A stretch of 64,000 bases of DNA from Porphyromonadaceae bacterium UBA7555 (lineage in GTDB: Bacteria; Bacteroidota; Bacteroidia; Bacteroidales; Muribaculaceae): NCBI GenBank assembly GCA_002478045.1, contig DLLT01000018.1, positions 35,620 to 99,619 on the forward strand, given 5' to 3'. Numbering within the stretch: the stretch's first letter is position 1; each line of letters begins with the position of its first letter. The notes below the pieces were generated by a model. The model saw only the letters and a list, made by a program, of their open reading frames with translations, was not told the DNA's origin and did not search any database. Shown here piece by piece: positions 17,309-24,842 of this stretch. The translations under genes and the position numbers were made by a program.

Positions 17309-19438
17309 TCATTGCATTGTAAGTTTGACCATTGCGCCGGCACGTATACGTGTACCGGCGGCGGGAAATTGCGCCACCACAAGTCCGTTACCGCGAACTC
17401 CGACACGGTAACCGGCCGTTTCGATGGCATGAACCGCTTGGCGTATGCCCATACCGCGCACATCGGGAACGGCGCCCCGCGAAGCCTGCTTGGCGGACTT
17501 GTAGGTCTTTACTCGATTTGTCCCGAGCGTCTGTCGCAGCAGCGGCATACTCTTCTGTCCCACAGTGTATATTGTGGGAGTGACGGTCTTGTCCTTGACG
17601 GGTTCATCGGCCCGATAATCGGGCGTGTCACCCAGAAGGCCGCGAGCGTTCATCTTGGCTGCGATATCGCGCACAATCATTCCGCAGGAGGAGGCGGCCG
17701 AGACGGCGACGGCCGGCTCGCCGATTACGACCATACAAGTGTAGCGCGGCTTGTCCGCCGGGAAAATACCGCAGAACGAGAAGTTGCGCCACCGTCGATC
17801 TTTATATCCGGGCTTGAAGTCGGTCTGTCCGGGACGTTTTTCTTTGGCTACGAAGGCCGTTCCGGTTTTTCCGGCTATGGGGACTTCGCTGTCATGCAGG
17901 AAGGTGTATGCGGTGCCACGCTTCTCCGAGACTACGCGACGCAACATATCCAGAAGGATATGTGCGTTGCGGCGGCTGCAAATGCTATCGCGTACGTAGG
18001 TAGGTGCAAGTATACTGTCGCCGACAGCCGTACGGTATCCGCGAATGATGCGCGGACGCACAAAGCGCCCGTCATTGGCTATGGCGTTGTACATGGCACA
18101 TGTGTATATCGGCGGCACTATGGCTCCGTAACCGAAGGTCTGCTGCACCAAGGTTACCAGTCCGCCGGCCTTGGGATCTAAGTCGGGATAGCTCGGCGGT
18201 GTCTCGCCGGCGATGCCGGTGCGGAGGGGGTCAAAGAAGCCCAGACGTTTCAGCCGTTCACGAAACTTGTTGGGGTCATCGGCAAAATGCGGCGCCACAA
18301 GCTTGGCGATACCGATATTGGAACTGTATCGCAGTACGTCACGAGCGCTACATTCGTTGGGATGCCCATGGAATTCATAGTTACCGAAGCGCCAGCGGCT
18401 TGTCGGGTATGGAGTGTCGAGATTGCCTACATACCCGTCTTCAAGTGCCACAATCATAGAAATGGTCTTGAGTACCGAGCCGGGCTCGATGCCGCGCATG
18501 GCACGGTTCATAGATTCTATAATACGACCGGAGACACTGTCGCGGTCCAGATTGGAAATGGCTTTAATGTCGCCGGTGGCAGTTTCCATGAGTACCACCG
18601 TACCCCAACTTGCTCGTGTCTTCTCCAGCATATCACTAAGGGCCGTCTCCACGATATCCTGCAAAGTGATGTCTATTGTGGTGATAAGCGTACGACCACT
18701 CACTGCCGGGACGTCCACCCAGTTGGTAATCTTATGTGTCAACGGCACTTTTTTGCACACGCCGGGGGTGCCGTACAGTAGGCTGTCAAGGGCGTACTCG
18801 AGACCCGAGTAGCCGTGTATCTGGCCGTTGGGGCGCTGGTTGACTCGTCCTATACTGCGCTTGGCCATATCGCCGTATGGATATTCGCGCTTGCTGCGAC
18901 CGGTGATTACCAGTCCGTTATAACTCGGATTGGTGCTGCGACGGAAGAAGGGAAATTTGCGCAGTTGTTCGCTCTGTTCGTAGGTGATATCACGCAGAAA
19001 CACGAAGTAGGAACTGCGTTTTGTCTTGTCGCGGTCTAACTGGCCCTCGAATTTGTCTCGCCATTGCCGGGCGGTGTTCTGCGGAAAGAACATAGCCATA
19101 GTGTCACATAAGGCGGCCATATCCTGACGCATACGCTTGGTCATAAATCGCGAGGCCTTGAAGTCTATGGCCGCATCGTAAGTGATGACATTGGTGGCCA
19201 AGATGCTGCCATCGCACGCCAAAATGTCGCCTCGTATGGGTTGTATGGTGTCGATGCGCTGTAAGTCCCTATTGGCCTTATCGTTCCATTTGTCTGCATC
19301 TATGATTGTAGTACGAACCAACGACCATCCGGACACAACAGCAAAAAGGACAATTAAGGCGGCCACAACTCCATATCGCGCCATAATTCGGGCACGTCGC
19401 GAAAAATTGCTCTCTTCCGGCGTTTTCTTCTTATCCAT
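17309..19438 (-). CDS. ftsI: Division transpeptidase FtsI (PBP3) with C-terminal PASTA domain
   Basis: FtsI cross-links septal peptidoglycan in the periplasm. The 709-residue protein has one N-terminal membrane anchor (about 22-44) and a dimerisation domain. The transpeptidase domain shows all three penicillin-binding motifs: SVLK with Ser321, SSN in RYSSNIGIAK, and KTGT in IAGKTGTAF. The last 60 residues (VPDVRGMGIRQAVHAIETAG onwards) form a PASTA domain, common in Bacteroidota FtsI but absent from E. coli FtsI. A 175-bp spacer with short repeats separates it from ftsL. Confidence 0.96.
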   Translation of the reverse strand: MDKKKTPEESNFSRRARIMARYGVVAALIVLFAVVSGWSLVRTTIIDADKWNDKANRDLQRIDTIQPIRGDILACDGSILATNVITYDAAIDFKASRFMTKRMRQDMAALCDTMAMFFPQNTARQWRDKFEGQLDRDKTKRSSYFVFLRDITYEQSEQLRKFPFFRRSTNPSYNGLVITGRSKREYPYGDMAKRSIGRVNQRPNGQIHGYSGLEYALDSLLYGTPGVCKKVPLTHKITNWVDVPAVSGRTLITTIDITLQDIVETALSDMLEKTRASWGTVVLMETATGDIKAISNLDRDSVSGRIIESMNRAMRGIEPGSVLKTISMIVALEDGYVGNLDTPYPTSRWRFGNYEFHGHPNECSARDVLRYSSNIGIAKLVAPHFADDPNKFRERLKRLGFFDPLRTGIAGETPPSYPDLDPKAGGLVTLVQQTFGYGAIVPPIYTCAMYNAIANDGRFVRPRIIRGYRTAVGDSILAPTYVRDSICSRRNAHILLDMLRRVVSEKRGTAYTFLHDSEVPIAGKTGTAFVAKEKRPGQTDFKPGYKDRRWRNFSFCGIFPADKPRYTCMVVIGEPAVAVSAASSCGMIVRDIAAKMNARGLLGDTPDYRADEPVKDKTVTPTIYTVGQKSMPLLRQTLGTNRVKTYKSAKQASRGAVPDVRGMGIRQAVHAIETAGYRVGVRGNGLVVAQFPAAGTRIRAGAMVKLTMQ

Positions 19439-19450
19439 TTGATTAAAGCA

Positions 19451-19475
19451 CTTGAGGTTCTTGAGGTTTGAGGTT
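19451..19475. repeat. 9-bp tandem repeat (CTTGAGGTT)
   Basis: Two perfect copies of CTTGAGGTT (19451-19459 and 19460-19468) are followed by a shifted partial copy. The array sits in the ftsL-ftsI spacer just upstream of the ftsI start, and shares the 9-bp period seen in other spacers of this window. Confidence 0.7.
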
Positions 19476-19613
19476 TACGAGGGCTGATGTTTCTTGGCAA
19501 AACACCGATATTTGGCGCGGTAATGCCTTTGGGGGTTGTGGAATAGGTTTTATGTCGTGTCTCTAAATCTATTTTTATATCTTAATTTGCAGTTTTTATT
19601 ACTTGATTTGCCG

Positions 19614-19982
19614 TCATTGCTCCTTGAGGTCTGAAGCCGGCAACGTATACGGCGGCTTTTCTCGTATGCCCAATCCGGGGCGAACACTGTCGGCTAAGGA
19701 TGTCATTGCACTTTCGCGGGTACGACTCATATATATCATATGCTGACGGATGCTCTCTGTCTTGGCCACTTCGAGCTTATTGGACAGCTTGCGTATATTT
19801 TCCATGCCCACTTGGCACTGGTACTTGGTGGCAATAAAGACCAATATCAGGAACACCCCGACAAAGATCTTTACCTTATTGCGGTTTAGGAAGTCGCTGG
19901 ACACCATCGACCCCCAGAAAAAGCGGTGCACCAACTTGACTTTGGGCTTTTCTGCCTTGGCATTTTTGGAACGTGCACTCAT
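19614..19982 (-). CDS. ftsL: FtsL-like cell division protein
   Basis: The 122-residue bitopic protein has a basic cytoplasmic N-terminus (about 1-37) and one membrane segment (KIFVGVFLILVFIATKY, about 38-54). A predicted helical, coiled-coil-like stretch follows (ENIRKLSNKLEVAKTESIRQ), then a proline-containing tail. This matches the FtsL-like proteins encoded between rsmH and ftsI in Bacteroidota, which recruit FtsW/FtsI together with FtsQ and FtsB. The ATG overlaps the rsmH stop by four bases. Sequence similarity to E. coli FtsL is negligible, so the assignment rests on position and topology. Confidence 0.85.
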   Translation of the reverse strand: MSARSKNAKAEKPKVKLVHRFFWGSMVSSDFLNRNKVKIFVGVFLILVFIATKYQCQVGMENIRKLSNKLEVAKTESIRQHMIYMSRTRESAMTSLADSVRPGLGIREKPPYTLPASDLKEQ

Positions 19983-20971
19983 ATCTTCTTAGTTTCTATG
20001 GGAGTGAAAGACGCGACACGCAGGTGGGCACTGCGGCTGCGCGGATTACGAGCCACTTCTTCGGCATCGGGGGCTATTGCCTTGGATGTCACCGTGCGCA
20101 GGGGCGCTTGGACGTTGCCGTAAATATCCTTGTCGACCTTGCCTTCGAAGTTGCCGGCACGCATAAAGTTCTTGACCAAACGATCTTCGAGGCTGTGATA
20201 GGTAATGATGGCCAAACGTCCGCCGGGACGCAGCACGCGCAACGAGTCGCTGAGTAGATGTCGCAGGGCCGACATCTCGTCATTGACAACTATGCGCAGG
20301 GCTTGGTATACCTGAGCCAGTTCTTTACGGGCTCGCGCCGGATTCAGCAGCGGCGTAACGGCGCGTATCAGGTCGCCGCTGGTGTGCAACGGAGCATCTC
20401 CACGGGCACGCACGATGGCCGAAGCCACGGCGCCGGGGCGATTGACTTCGCCGTAGAGGCGCAGAATGTCGGCCAAAGCTCCTTGCTCGTAAGTGTTAAG
20501 GATATCAGCAGCCGTCACCGGAGCCGTACGGGTCATCCGCATATCCAAGGGTGCATCGTCATCGCGGAACGTAAATCCGCGCTCAACATCGTCAAAATGA
20601 TGGAAGCTGACGCCAAGGTCGGCGAGGATACCATCGACACTGCCCTCGGGTGTGTCTATGGCCAGGCCTTGGTACTGAAGGTAGCACAAGAGATAACGAA
20701 AGTTGCCGAGAATCATCGTAAATCGGCTATCATCCATAGGCGCGGTGGCCATGGCATCGATATCGCGATCGAAGGAGTATAGTCGTCCTTCGGGTCCGAG
20801 ACGGCGCAAAATTTCGCGCGTATGTCCGGCTCCGCCGAGCGTCACATCGACATATACTCCATCGGGGCGCACGTCAAGGGCGTCCACACTCTGCCGCAGC
20901 AGCGCCGGAATATGGTATACCGACGTGTCTATGTTGTTGTCCGATTGGTCTTTCGTCTTGTCTTGGTGCAT
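19979..20971 (-). CDS. rsmH: 16S rRNA (cytosine-1402-N4)-methyltransferase RsmH
   Basis: RsmH (formerly MraW) methylates C1402 of 16S rRNA using S-adenosylmethionine. The SAM-binding motif VDVTLGGAGHTREIL is near residue 40, and YHSLEDRLVKNFM lies near the C-terminus. The frame extends up to 21037, but I chose the ATG at 20971 (MHQDKTKDQSDN) because the upstream portion contains a promoter-like block at 21008-21028 and looks non-coding. This is the first gene of the dcw cluster here; the mraZ gene that usually precedes it is not adjacent. Confidence 0.95.
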   Translation of the reverse strand: MHQDKTKDQSDNNIDTSVYHIPALLRQSVDALDVRPDGVYVDVTLGGAGHTREILRRLGPEGRLYSFDRDIDAMATAPMDDSRFTMILGNFRYLLCYLQYQGLAIDTPEGSVDGILADLGVSFHHFDDVERGFTFRDDDAPLDMRMTRTAPVTAADILNTYEQGALADILRLYGEVNRPGAVASAIVRARGDAPLHTSGDLIRAVTPLLNPARARKELAQVYQALRIVVNDEMSALRHLLSDSLRVLRPGGRLAIITYHSLEDRLVKNFMRAGNFEGKVDKDIYGNVQAPLRTVTSKAIAPDAEEVARNPRSRSAHLRVASFTPIETKKI

Positions 20972-21007
20972 AAACTGCTCCGTCGGCTTTTGAGCCGTAA
21001 TTCGGGA

Positions 21008-21028
21008 GTGTAAAATTACGCATTTTTT
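21008..21028 (-). promoter_or_regulatory. Candidate promoter block for rsmH and the first dcw segment
   Basis: The minus strand reads TAATTTTA at 21018-21011, one mismatch from the -7 consensus, after a run of seven A residues. The -33 position is weak. All 21 bases recur identically at 4965-4985 upstream of ftsW. The leader to the chosen rsmH start would be about 35 nt. Confidence 0.5.
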
Positions 21029-21083
21029 TGGCAACACACGGCATCCACACCCACAAATATTTTTAGGAAATTTTGTGAAATAT

Positions 21084-21182
21084 AGGAATTATGGGAATTA
21101 TAGGACTAATGAGAATTATACCATTGCTCCCATTGCTCCCATTGCTCCCATAATGGCTATTATAGCTGTTATGGCTATTATA
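21084..21182. repeat. Degenerate 9-bp tandem repeat array, 11 units
   Basis: Eleven consecutive 9-mers can be laid out without gaps: AGGAATTAT, GGGAATTAT, AGGACTAAT, GAGAATTAT, ACCATTGCT, CCCATTGCT (twice), CCCATAATG, GCTATTATA, GCTGTTATG, GCTATTATA. Neighbouring units are more alike than distant ones. The array lies between the tRNA-Glu hairpin and rsmH. Related arrays occur at 22667-22720, 52871-52942, 56249-56275 and 56325-56360. Confidence 0.75.
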
Positions 21183-21214
21183 CATACATATATCACTATA
21201 TCAAAATAGCAAAG

Positions 21215-21248
21215 GTACACGGGATGTCCGTTAAGACATCCCGTATAC
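21215..21248 (-). terminator. Strong hairpin downstream of tRNA-Glu
   Basis: A perfect 10-bp stem (ACGGGATGTC at 21219-21228 with GACATCCCGT at 21235-21244) encloses a 6-nt loop; three more pairs form after one mismatch. It lies 6 bp beyond the 3' end of the first tRNA-Glu on its transcribed strand. There is no clean U-tract directly after it, so it may be an RNA-processing or pausing hairpin instead. Confidence 0.55.
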
Positions 21249-21253
21249 CGAGG

Positions 21254-21325
21254 TAGCCCATAGCAGAATCGAACTGCTCTTTCAAGAATGAAAATCTTGC
21301 GTCCTAACCGATAGACGAATGGGCC
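21254..21325 (-). tRNA. tRNA-Glu (anticodon TTC), copy 1
   Basis: The minus strand folds as a cloverleaf. The acceptor begins GGCCCAT and the D-arm region is TCTATCGGTTAGGA. The anticodon stem-loop is CAAGA-TTTTCAT-TCTTG with anticodon TTC, the T-arm contains GTTCGATTC, and the discriminator is A. CC follows but the full CCA is not encoded (CCT). The 72-nt gene is identical to copy 2 on the other side of rpsT. Confidence 0.95.
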
Positions 21326-21382
21326 GCTGTATGTATATGACCGTCTCCCCGCTCGGGGGACGACAATCACGCAGTCCTTTCC

Positions 21383-21640
21383 TTAGGCAGCCAGACCGTT
21401 GACGTAGCGGCTGAGCTTGCTCTTGAGGTTGGAAGCTTTGTTCTTGGAGATATGACGCTTCGATGCAAGGCGGTCAAGCATTGCAACAACCTCTTTCAGG
21501 CGTGCTTCGGCAGCTGCTTTGTCTTTCATATTGCGCAGGTTTCGCACTGCGTTGCGTGCAGTCTTGGCATAGTAGCGGTTGTGGGCACGACGGCTCAGAG
21601 TCTGGCGAATTCTCTTTTTCGACGATTTATGGTTTGCCAT
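21383..21640 (-). CDS. rpsT: 30S ribosomal protein S20
   Basis: The 85-residue basic protein starts MANHKSSKKRIRQTLSRR and ends SKLSRYVNGLAA, matching S20, which binds the 5' domain of 16S rRNA. The frame is open to 21799 but the upstream part is the tRNA-Glu sequence read in frame, so the ATG at 21640 is certain. It lies between two identical tRNA-Glu genes and is probably co-transcribed with them from the promoter at 21782-21813. Confidence 0.97.
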   Translation of the reverse strand: MANHKSSKKRIRQTLSRRAHNRYYAKTARNAVRNLRNMKDKAAAEARLKEVVAMLDRLASKRHISKNKASNLKSKLSRYVNGLAA

Positions 21641-21682
21641 TGTTCTAATCTTAGTTTTGTCGGATTTTTTCTTTAATTTTGG

Positions 21683-21754
21683 TAGCCCATAGCAGAATCG
21701 AACTGCTCTTTCAAGAATGAAAATCTTGCGTCCTAACCGATAGACGAATGGGCC
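21683..21754 (-). tRNA. tRNA-Glu (anticodon TTC), copy 2
   Basis: This 72-nt gene is base-for-base identical to the copy at 21254-21325, with the same TTC anticodon loop and no encoded CCA. It is the first gene after a consensus promoter and lies 42 bp upstream of rpsT. Confidence 0.95.
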
Positions 21755-21781
21755 GGATTGCGTTTTGCGCAATTGCGACTG

Positions 21782-21813
21782 CAAAGTTAGTGCTTTCAAA
21801 TATACTACGCAAA
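21782..21813 (-). promoter_or_regulatory. Consensus Bacteroidota promoter for tRNA-Glu-rpsT-tRNA-Glu
   Basis: On the minus strand the -33 element TTTG (21813-21810) and the -7 element TAACTTTG (21789-21782) match the consensus exactly, with a 20-nt spacer. The tRNA 5' end is 28 nt downstream of the -7 element. Confidence 0.8.
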
Positions 21814-21925
21814 ATTTTTTAGCATCAACCGCTGCTTTTTAAGTATTTTTTAGTAATTTCACGTCCCGATAGCGCTTCAAAGCTCTTTTGAGGTATCGTA
21901 ATCACTCCGAAACAAGGAATACAAG

Positions 21926-22657
21926 ATGGATCAGACCATTCACGCCATAGCGCTGCGTACCATACGCCACAGCGACAGCACTTCAATACTGACCGCTTGG
22001 AGTGCGGAGGTCGGGCGTATTGGCATACTTATGGGTACGGGTGCCTCGGCCGCCGTACGTCGGCAGCGCGCCGCCACGATGCCGCTATCGCTGTTTACAG
22101 GCGTCATACGCTCGCAGCAAGCCGGGTCGGACGCTCCGGTGCGTATGCGCGACATCGCCCCCGTAGGCCAGCCGATGATAGCCGTAGCCACCAATCCGGT
22201 CAAGGCCACCGTGGCCATGTTTCTTGCCGAGGTGCTATACATCGCATTACGAGATGCCGGGCCGGACAAAGCGTTGTGGAAACTGCTGGAGCGCTCCCTC
22301 CCGGTGTTGGAGCACGGAGATGCAATGGTGACGGCCAATTTCCATATATGGTTTTTGTACAGCGTGGCAGCATCTTTGGGCGTCGGTCCCGATCTGTCCA
22401 AATGGCGTCGCGGCCGCATATTCGACTTACAAGGCGCCGTCTTTTGCGACAGCGCTCCCGGACACAGCCGATACGTGGAGGCGGCCGAAGCTCGTATGGT
22501 GTATATCCTTGGCCACATAAGTGCCGCCAATCTCGGTCGCTTACGCCTCAACCGCACACAGCGAAACCGCATCCTTGATGTTATTCTCGAGTATTACAGC
22601 GAACACATTGCATCTATGGACTCGCTACATTCGCTGGACGTCATACGCCGGATGTAG
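21926..22657 (+). CDS. recO: DNA repair protein RecO
   Basis: RecO helps load RecA at gaps through the RecFOR pathway. The 243-residue protein begins with an OB-fold-like domain (AIALRTIRHSDSTSILTAWSAEVGRIGILMGT, where the family often reads VL..r.y.E...ivtvlT). An all-helical domain follows. The usual zinc-binding cysteines are absent, as in many Bacteroidota homologues. It is the only plus-strand gene between 1 and 37.4 kb and is convergent with birA. Length is normal. Confidence 0.9.
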   Translation: MDQTIHAIALRTIRHSDSTSILTAWSAEVGRIGILMGTGASAAVRRQRAATMPLSLFTGVIRSQQAGSDAPVRMRDIAPVGQPMIAVATNPVKATVAMFLAEVLYIALRDAGPDKALWKLLERSLPVLEHGDAMVTANFHIWFLYSVAASLGVGPDLSKWRRGRIFDLQGAVFCDSAPGHSRYVEAAEARMVYILGHISAANLGRLRLNRTQRNRILDVILEYYSEHIASMDSLHSLDVIRRM

Positions 22658-22666
22658 GCAAATACG

Positions 22667-22720
22667 TTATTCCTATCGCTCCCATAATAGCCATTATAGG
22701 AATAGCCGCTATAGACCATT
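22667..22720. repeat. Degenerate 9-bp tandem repeat, 6 units
   Basis: Six gapless 9-mers (TTATTCCTA, TCGCTCCCA, TAATAGCCA, TTATAGGAA, TAGCCGCTA, TAGACCATT) fill the whole spacer between the convergent recO and birA stops. They resemble the units at 21084-21182. Confidence 0.65.
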
Positions 22721-22729
22721 GCAAAAAAA

Positions 22730-23533
22730 TCACAGCAGCGGCGTCACCTCCTTGAAGGCAAAAGGCGGCAGTTGCGTGCCGACAGCCGTGCGCAGCAGCA
22801 GATGTCCGTCATCGGCCACGTCATCAATGGCGGCCTCGAAAGGCAAGGCTCCGGACGGCTGTCGGCAATACGCGGATGGCAACGGGCCGGGCAACCACCG
22901 ATACGTCTTACCATCGCCTCGCCATAGGCGCGACATATAGCGTGAGCGCAGAATTTCAGCATCATACTCGCCGGCCGAAGCGGCGGCACATTCGGCGGCG
23001 ATGGCGCGGCAGACTTCGCGCGGCTCGGGAAGGCTACAATCTTCACAGCCTCTGATAAGAGCCAAGGACGTGGCGTTGGGCGCCCCACCCTCCCATCGGC
23101 GCTGGCGGATATTGACGCCGATACCGACGATGGAAGTTAGCACGCGATTACCATACAGACTGTTTTCGATGAGTATCCCACCCAATTTGTCATTATCGAA
23201 GTATATGTCGTTGGGCCATTTAAGCCGCAGACGTCCGCGCATGTCTTCGGGCAGATAGCCGTCAAGGACATCGCATACGGCAAGAGCCGCCATGCGCGAC
23301 AGGTCGAATTGCAAAGCTGCACTGATGGCCGTAGGTCGCAGATACACAGACACCGTAGCGTTGGCTCCGGCCTGAACATGCCAATGATTGCCGCGTTGAC
23401 CGCGACCGTCGGTCTGCTCGTATGCAGCTACGGCATACCCGTGCGGCAAGTCGCACTCCGACTCCAGCCGATGCAGATGAGCACTGGTCGAGTCGATGGT
23501 CTCGAGCCACAACATTTCGGGCATATCATTCAT
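22730..23533 (-). CDS. birA: Biotin--[acetyl-CoA-carboxylase] ligase BirA
   Basis: BirA attaches biotin to carrier proteins through biotinyl-AMP. The 267-residue protein is the short, catalytic-only form without the N-terminal repressor domain. Motifs visible are TDGRGQRGNHW (about 41-51), the substrate-loop equivalent ATVSVYLRP, and KWPNDIYFDNDKLGGILIEN near 105-124. The first ATG gives MNDMPEML; a second at codon 4 is possible. It is convergent with recO, and a duplicated 14-bp segment lies just upstream of its start. Confidence 0.94.
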   Translation of the reverse strand: MNDMPEMLWLETIDSTSAHLHRLESECDLPHGYAVAAYEQTDGRGQRGNHWHVQAGANATVSVYLRPTAISAALQFDLSRMAALAVCDVLDGYLPEDMRGRLRLKWPNDIYFDNDKLGGILIENSLYGNRVLTSIVGIGVNIRQRRWEGGAPNATSLALIRGCEDCSLPEPREVCRAIAAECAAASAGEYDAEILRSRYMSRLWRGDGKTYRWLPGPLPSAYCRQPSGALPFEAAIDDVADDGHLLLRTAVGTQLPPFAFKEVTPLL

Positions 23534-23546
23534 AGGAAGTATCTTA

Positions 23547-23577
23547 TAATATTATGACGAGGGTAATATTATGACGA
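23547..23577. repeat. 14-bp direct repeat upstream of birA
   Basis: TAATATTATGACGA occurs at 23547-23560 and again at 23564-23577, a 17-bp period. It lies between the birA start and the tsaE stop and may have arisen by slippage. Confidence 0.75.
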
Positions 23578-23599
23578 ATGCCGTACAATAGACGGCATT
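23577..23599 (-). terminator. Hairpin downstream of tsaE
   Basis: AATGCCGT (23577-23584) and ACGGCATT (23592-23599) form a perfect 8-bp stem with a 7-nt loop. It lies 33 bp after the tsaE stop on the transcribed strand. No clear U-tract follows, so the terminator role is tentative. Confidence 0.45.
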
Positions 23600-23631
23600 G
23601 TACAGCGCCACTATTTTTGCCCCGGTAATGC

Positions 23632-24066
23632 TCAGTCGCGACTCTTGATGGTAAGAGTGCGGCTGTCATCGTCATTGACCGTTATGCGCACCGTCACCGT
23701 GTCATCGGGCAGGATGTCCTCGATGCGCTCGGGCCACTCGATAAGGCATACGGCGCCACAGAACAGATAGTCTTCGATGCCTATATCAAAAGCCTCGTCG
23801 AGATTCTTAAGGCGATACATATCAAAGTGATAAATCAGCTCGGCGGTGGTGTCGCTACGATACTCGTTGACGATAGCAAAAGAGGGCGAACCCATGGCAT
23901 CATCGCTCACGCCCAGGGCACGACACAAGGCCGTAATAAAGGTGGTCTTGCCGGCACCCATGGCGCCGTAGAATGCAAAGACGGTATTGTCGCCCATCAG
24001 GGAGACAAATTCGCGGGCGGCGCGATCCAGGTCGTCCGTTGATTTTATGGTAATGGTCTTATTCAT
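23632..24066 (-). CDS. tsaE: tRNA threonylcarbamoyladenosine biosynthesis ATPase TsaE
   Basis: TsaE is the small ATPase that supports TsaB-TsaD in making t6A37 on ANN-decoding tRNAs. The 144-residue product shows the P-loop FYGAMGAGKTTFITAL at about 33-48, the SPSFAIVNEY motif, and HFDMYRL, all typical of the family. The ATG at 24066 is chosen because it overlaps the WbqC stop by four bases; upstream frame extension would lie inside that gene. It is the last gene of a minus-strand run from lepB. Confidence 0.94.
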   Translation of the reverse strand: MNKTITIKSTDDLDRAAREFVSLMGDNTVFAFYGAMGAGKTTFITALCRALGVSDDAMGSPSFAIVNEYRSDTTAELIYHFDMYRLKNLDEAFDIGIEDYLFCGAVCLIEWPERIEDILPDDTVTVRITVNDDDSRTLTIKSRD

Positions 24067-24770
24067 AATCCGTAAATTTCGATAAAATGACGTGCTCCGG
24101 CGGCAATGATCGAAGCTCCGGCCTCGGGTCCGCAATTGAAAATAAGGTCAATGACACTCAGTGACGGAATGTATCCGAATTGCGCCTGTCGTATCTGAGG
24201 ATAAGGGCCCACGTCTATCGCCGGATCGGAGAAGTCGAAGGCTCGCCAGTCATCGACAATATCGTCCGACGGATTGAGCGGCGAGCCGGCAGCAAAAGGC
24301 ACACTCACAGCAGTATTTATACCCAAGAGGCTGCGCACAATGCCATCAAGCCCCGTATCGAGGTCCGTAACGGGCTCGAGGGTAGTCTCATCGGGGTGAC
24401 GCGGCGAGAAAAACGGCACGAAGCGCGGGAAGAGGTACTCGAAATACGGGGTGCGTCCGTAGGCGCTCTCGAGGGCCACGCGATGGACGTCCCACCACTT
24501 GCCGTGCGCGCTGACTCCGATATTGCTCCAGCGTACATCGGGGACGTTATGTGGGCGCTTAATGGGTACGGTCAACAGCAACGGCCCGTGCGTGTCGCAG
24601 ATGGTGGTGCGGTGGACACTCTTCATACGCTTATCGTACGGCATATCAACGTCTATGACAGCGGCTTCGTACAGGCTCATCAGCGCATAGTAGGATGCCG
24701 GCGGAAGAAATACCGGAGGCAACAATGCCACCCGACCGCAGCGGTTATGATGCAATGTCTTTACATCCAT
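24063..24770 (-). CDS. WbqC-family protein
   Basis: The 235-residue protein matches the WbqC-like family through LLPPVFLPPASYYALM near the start, the RTTICDTHGPLLLTVPIKRP segment, and ESAYGRTPYFEYLFPRF near 100. The biochemical function of the family is unsettled; it has been linked by gene context to polysaccharide synthesis and in Bacteroidota usually follows lepB, as it does here (72 bp). No membrane segment is visible, so it is probably cytoplasmic. Confidence 0.85.
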   Translation of the reverse strand: MDVKTLHHNRCGRVALLPPVFLPPASYYALMSLYEAAVIDVDMPYDKRMKSVHRTTICDTHGPLLLTVPIKRPHNVPDVRWSNIGVSAHGKWWDVHRVALESAYGRTPYFEYLFPRFVPFFSPRHPDETTLEPVTDLDTGLDGIVRSLLGINTAVSVPFAAGSPLNPSDDIVDDWRAFDFSDPAIDVGPYPQIRQAQFGYIPSLSVIDLIFNCGPEAGASIIAAGARHFIEIYGL

Positions 24771-24842
24771 GGCGGTATAGCCGTATATATGATTGTCCTA
24801 TTAGAAATCGTCTCTTTATAAGTCCGTTAAGGCCACTCGGCT

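Noticed and set aside
21101..21190. Possible CRISPR array
   Set aside because: The units are contiguous 9-mers without spacers, which is a tandem repeat, not a repeat-spacer array.
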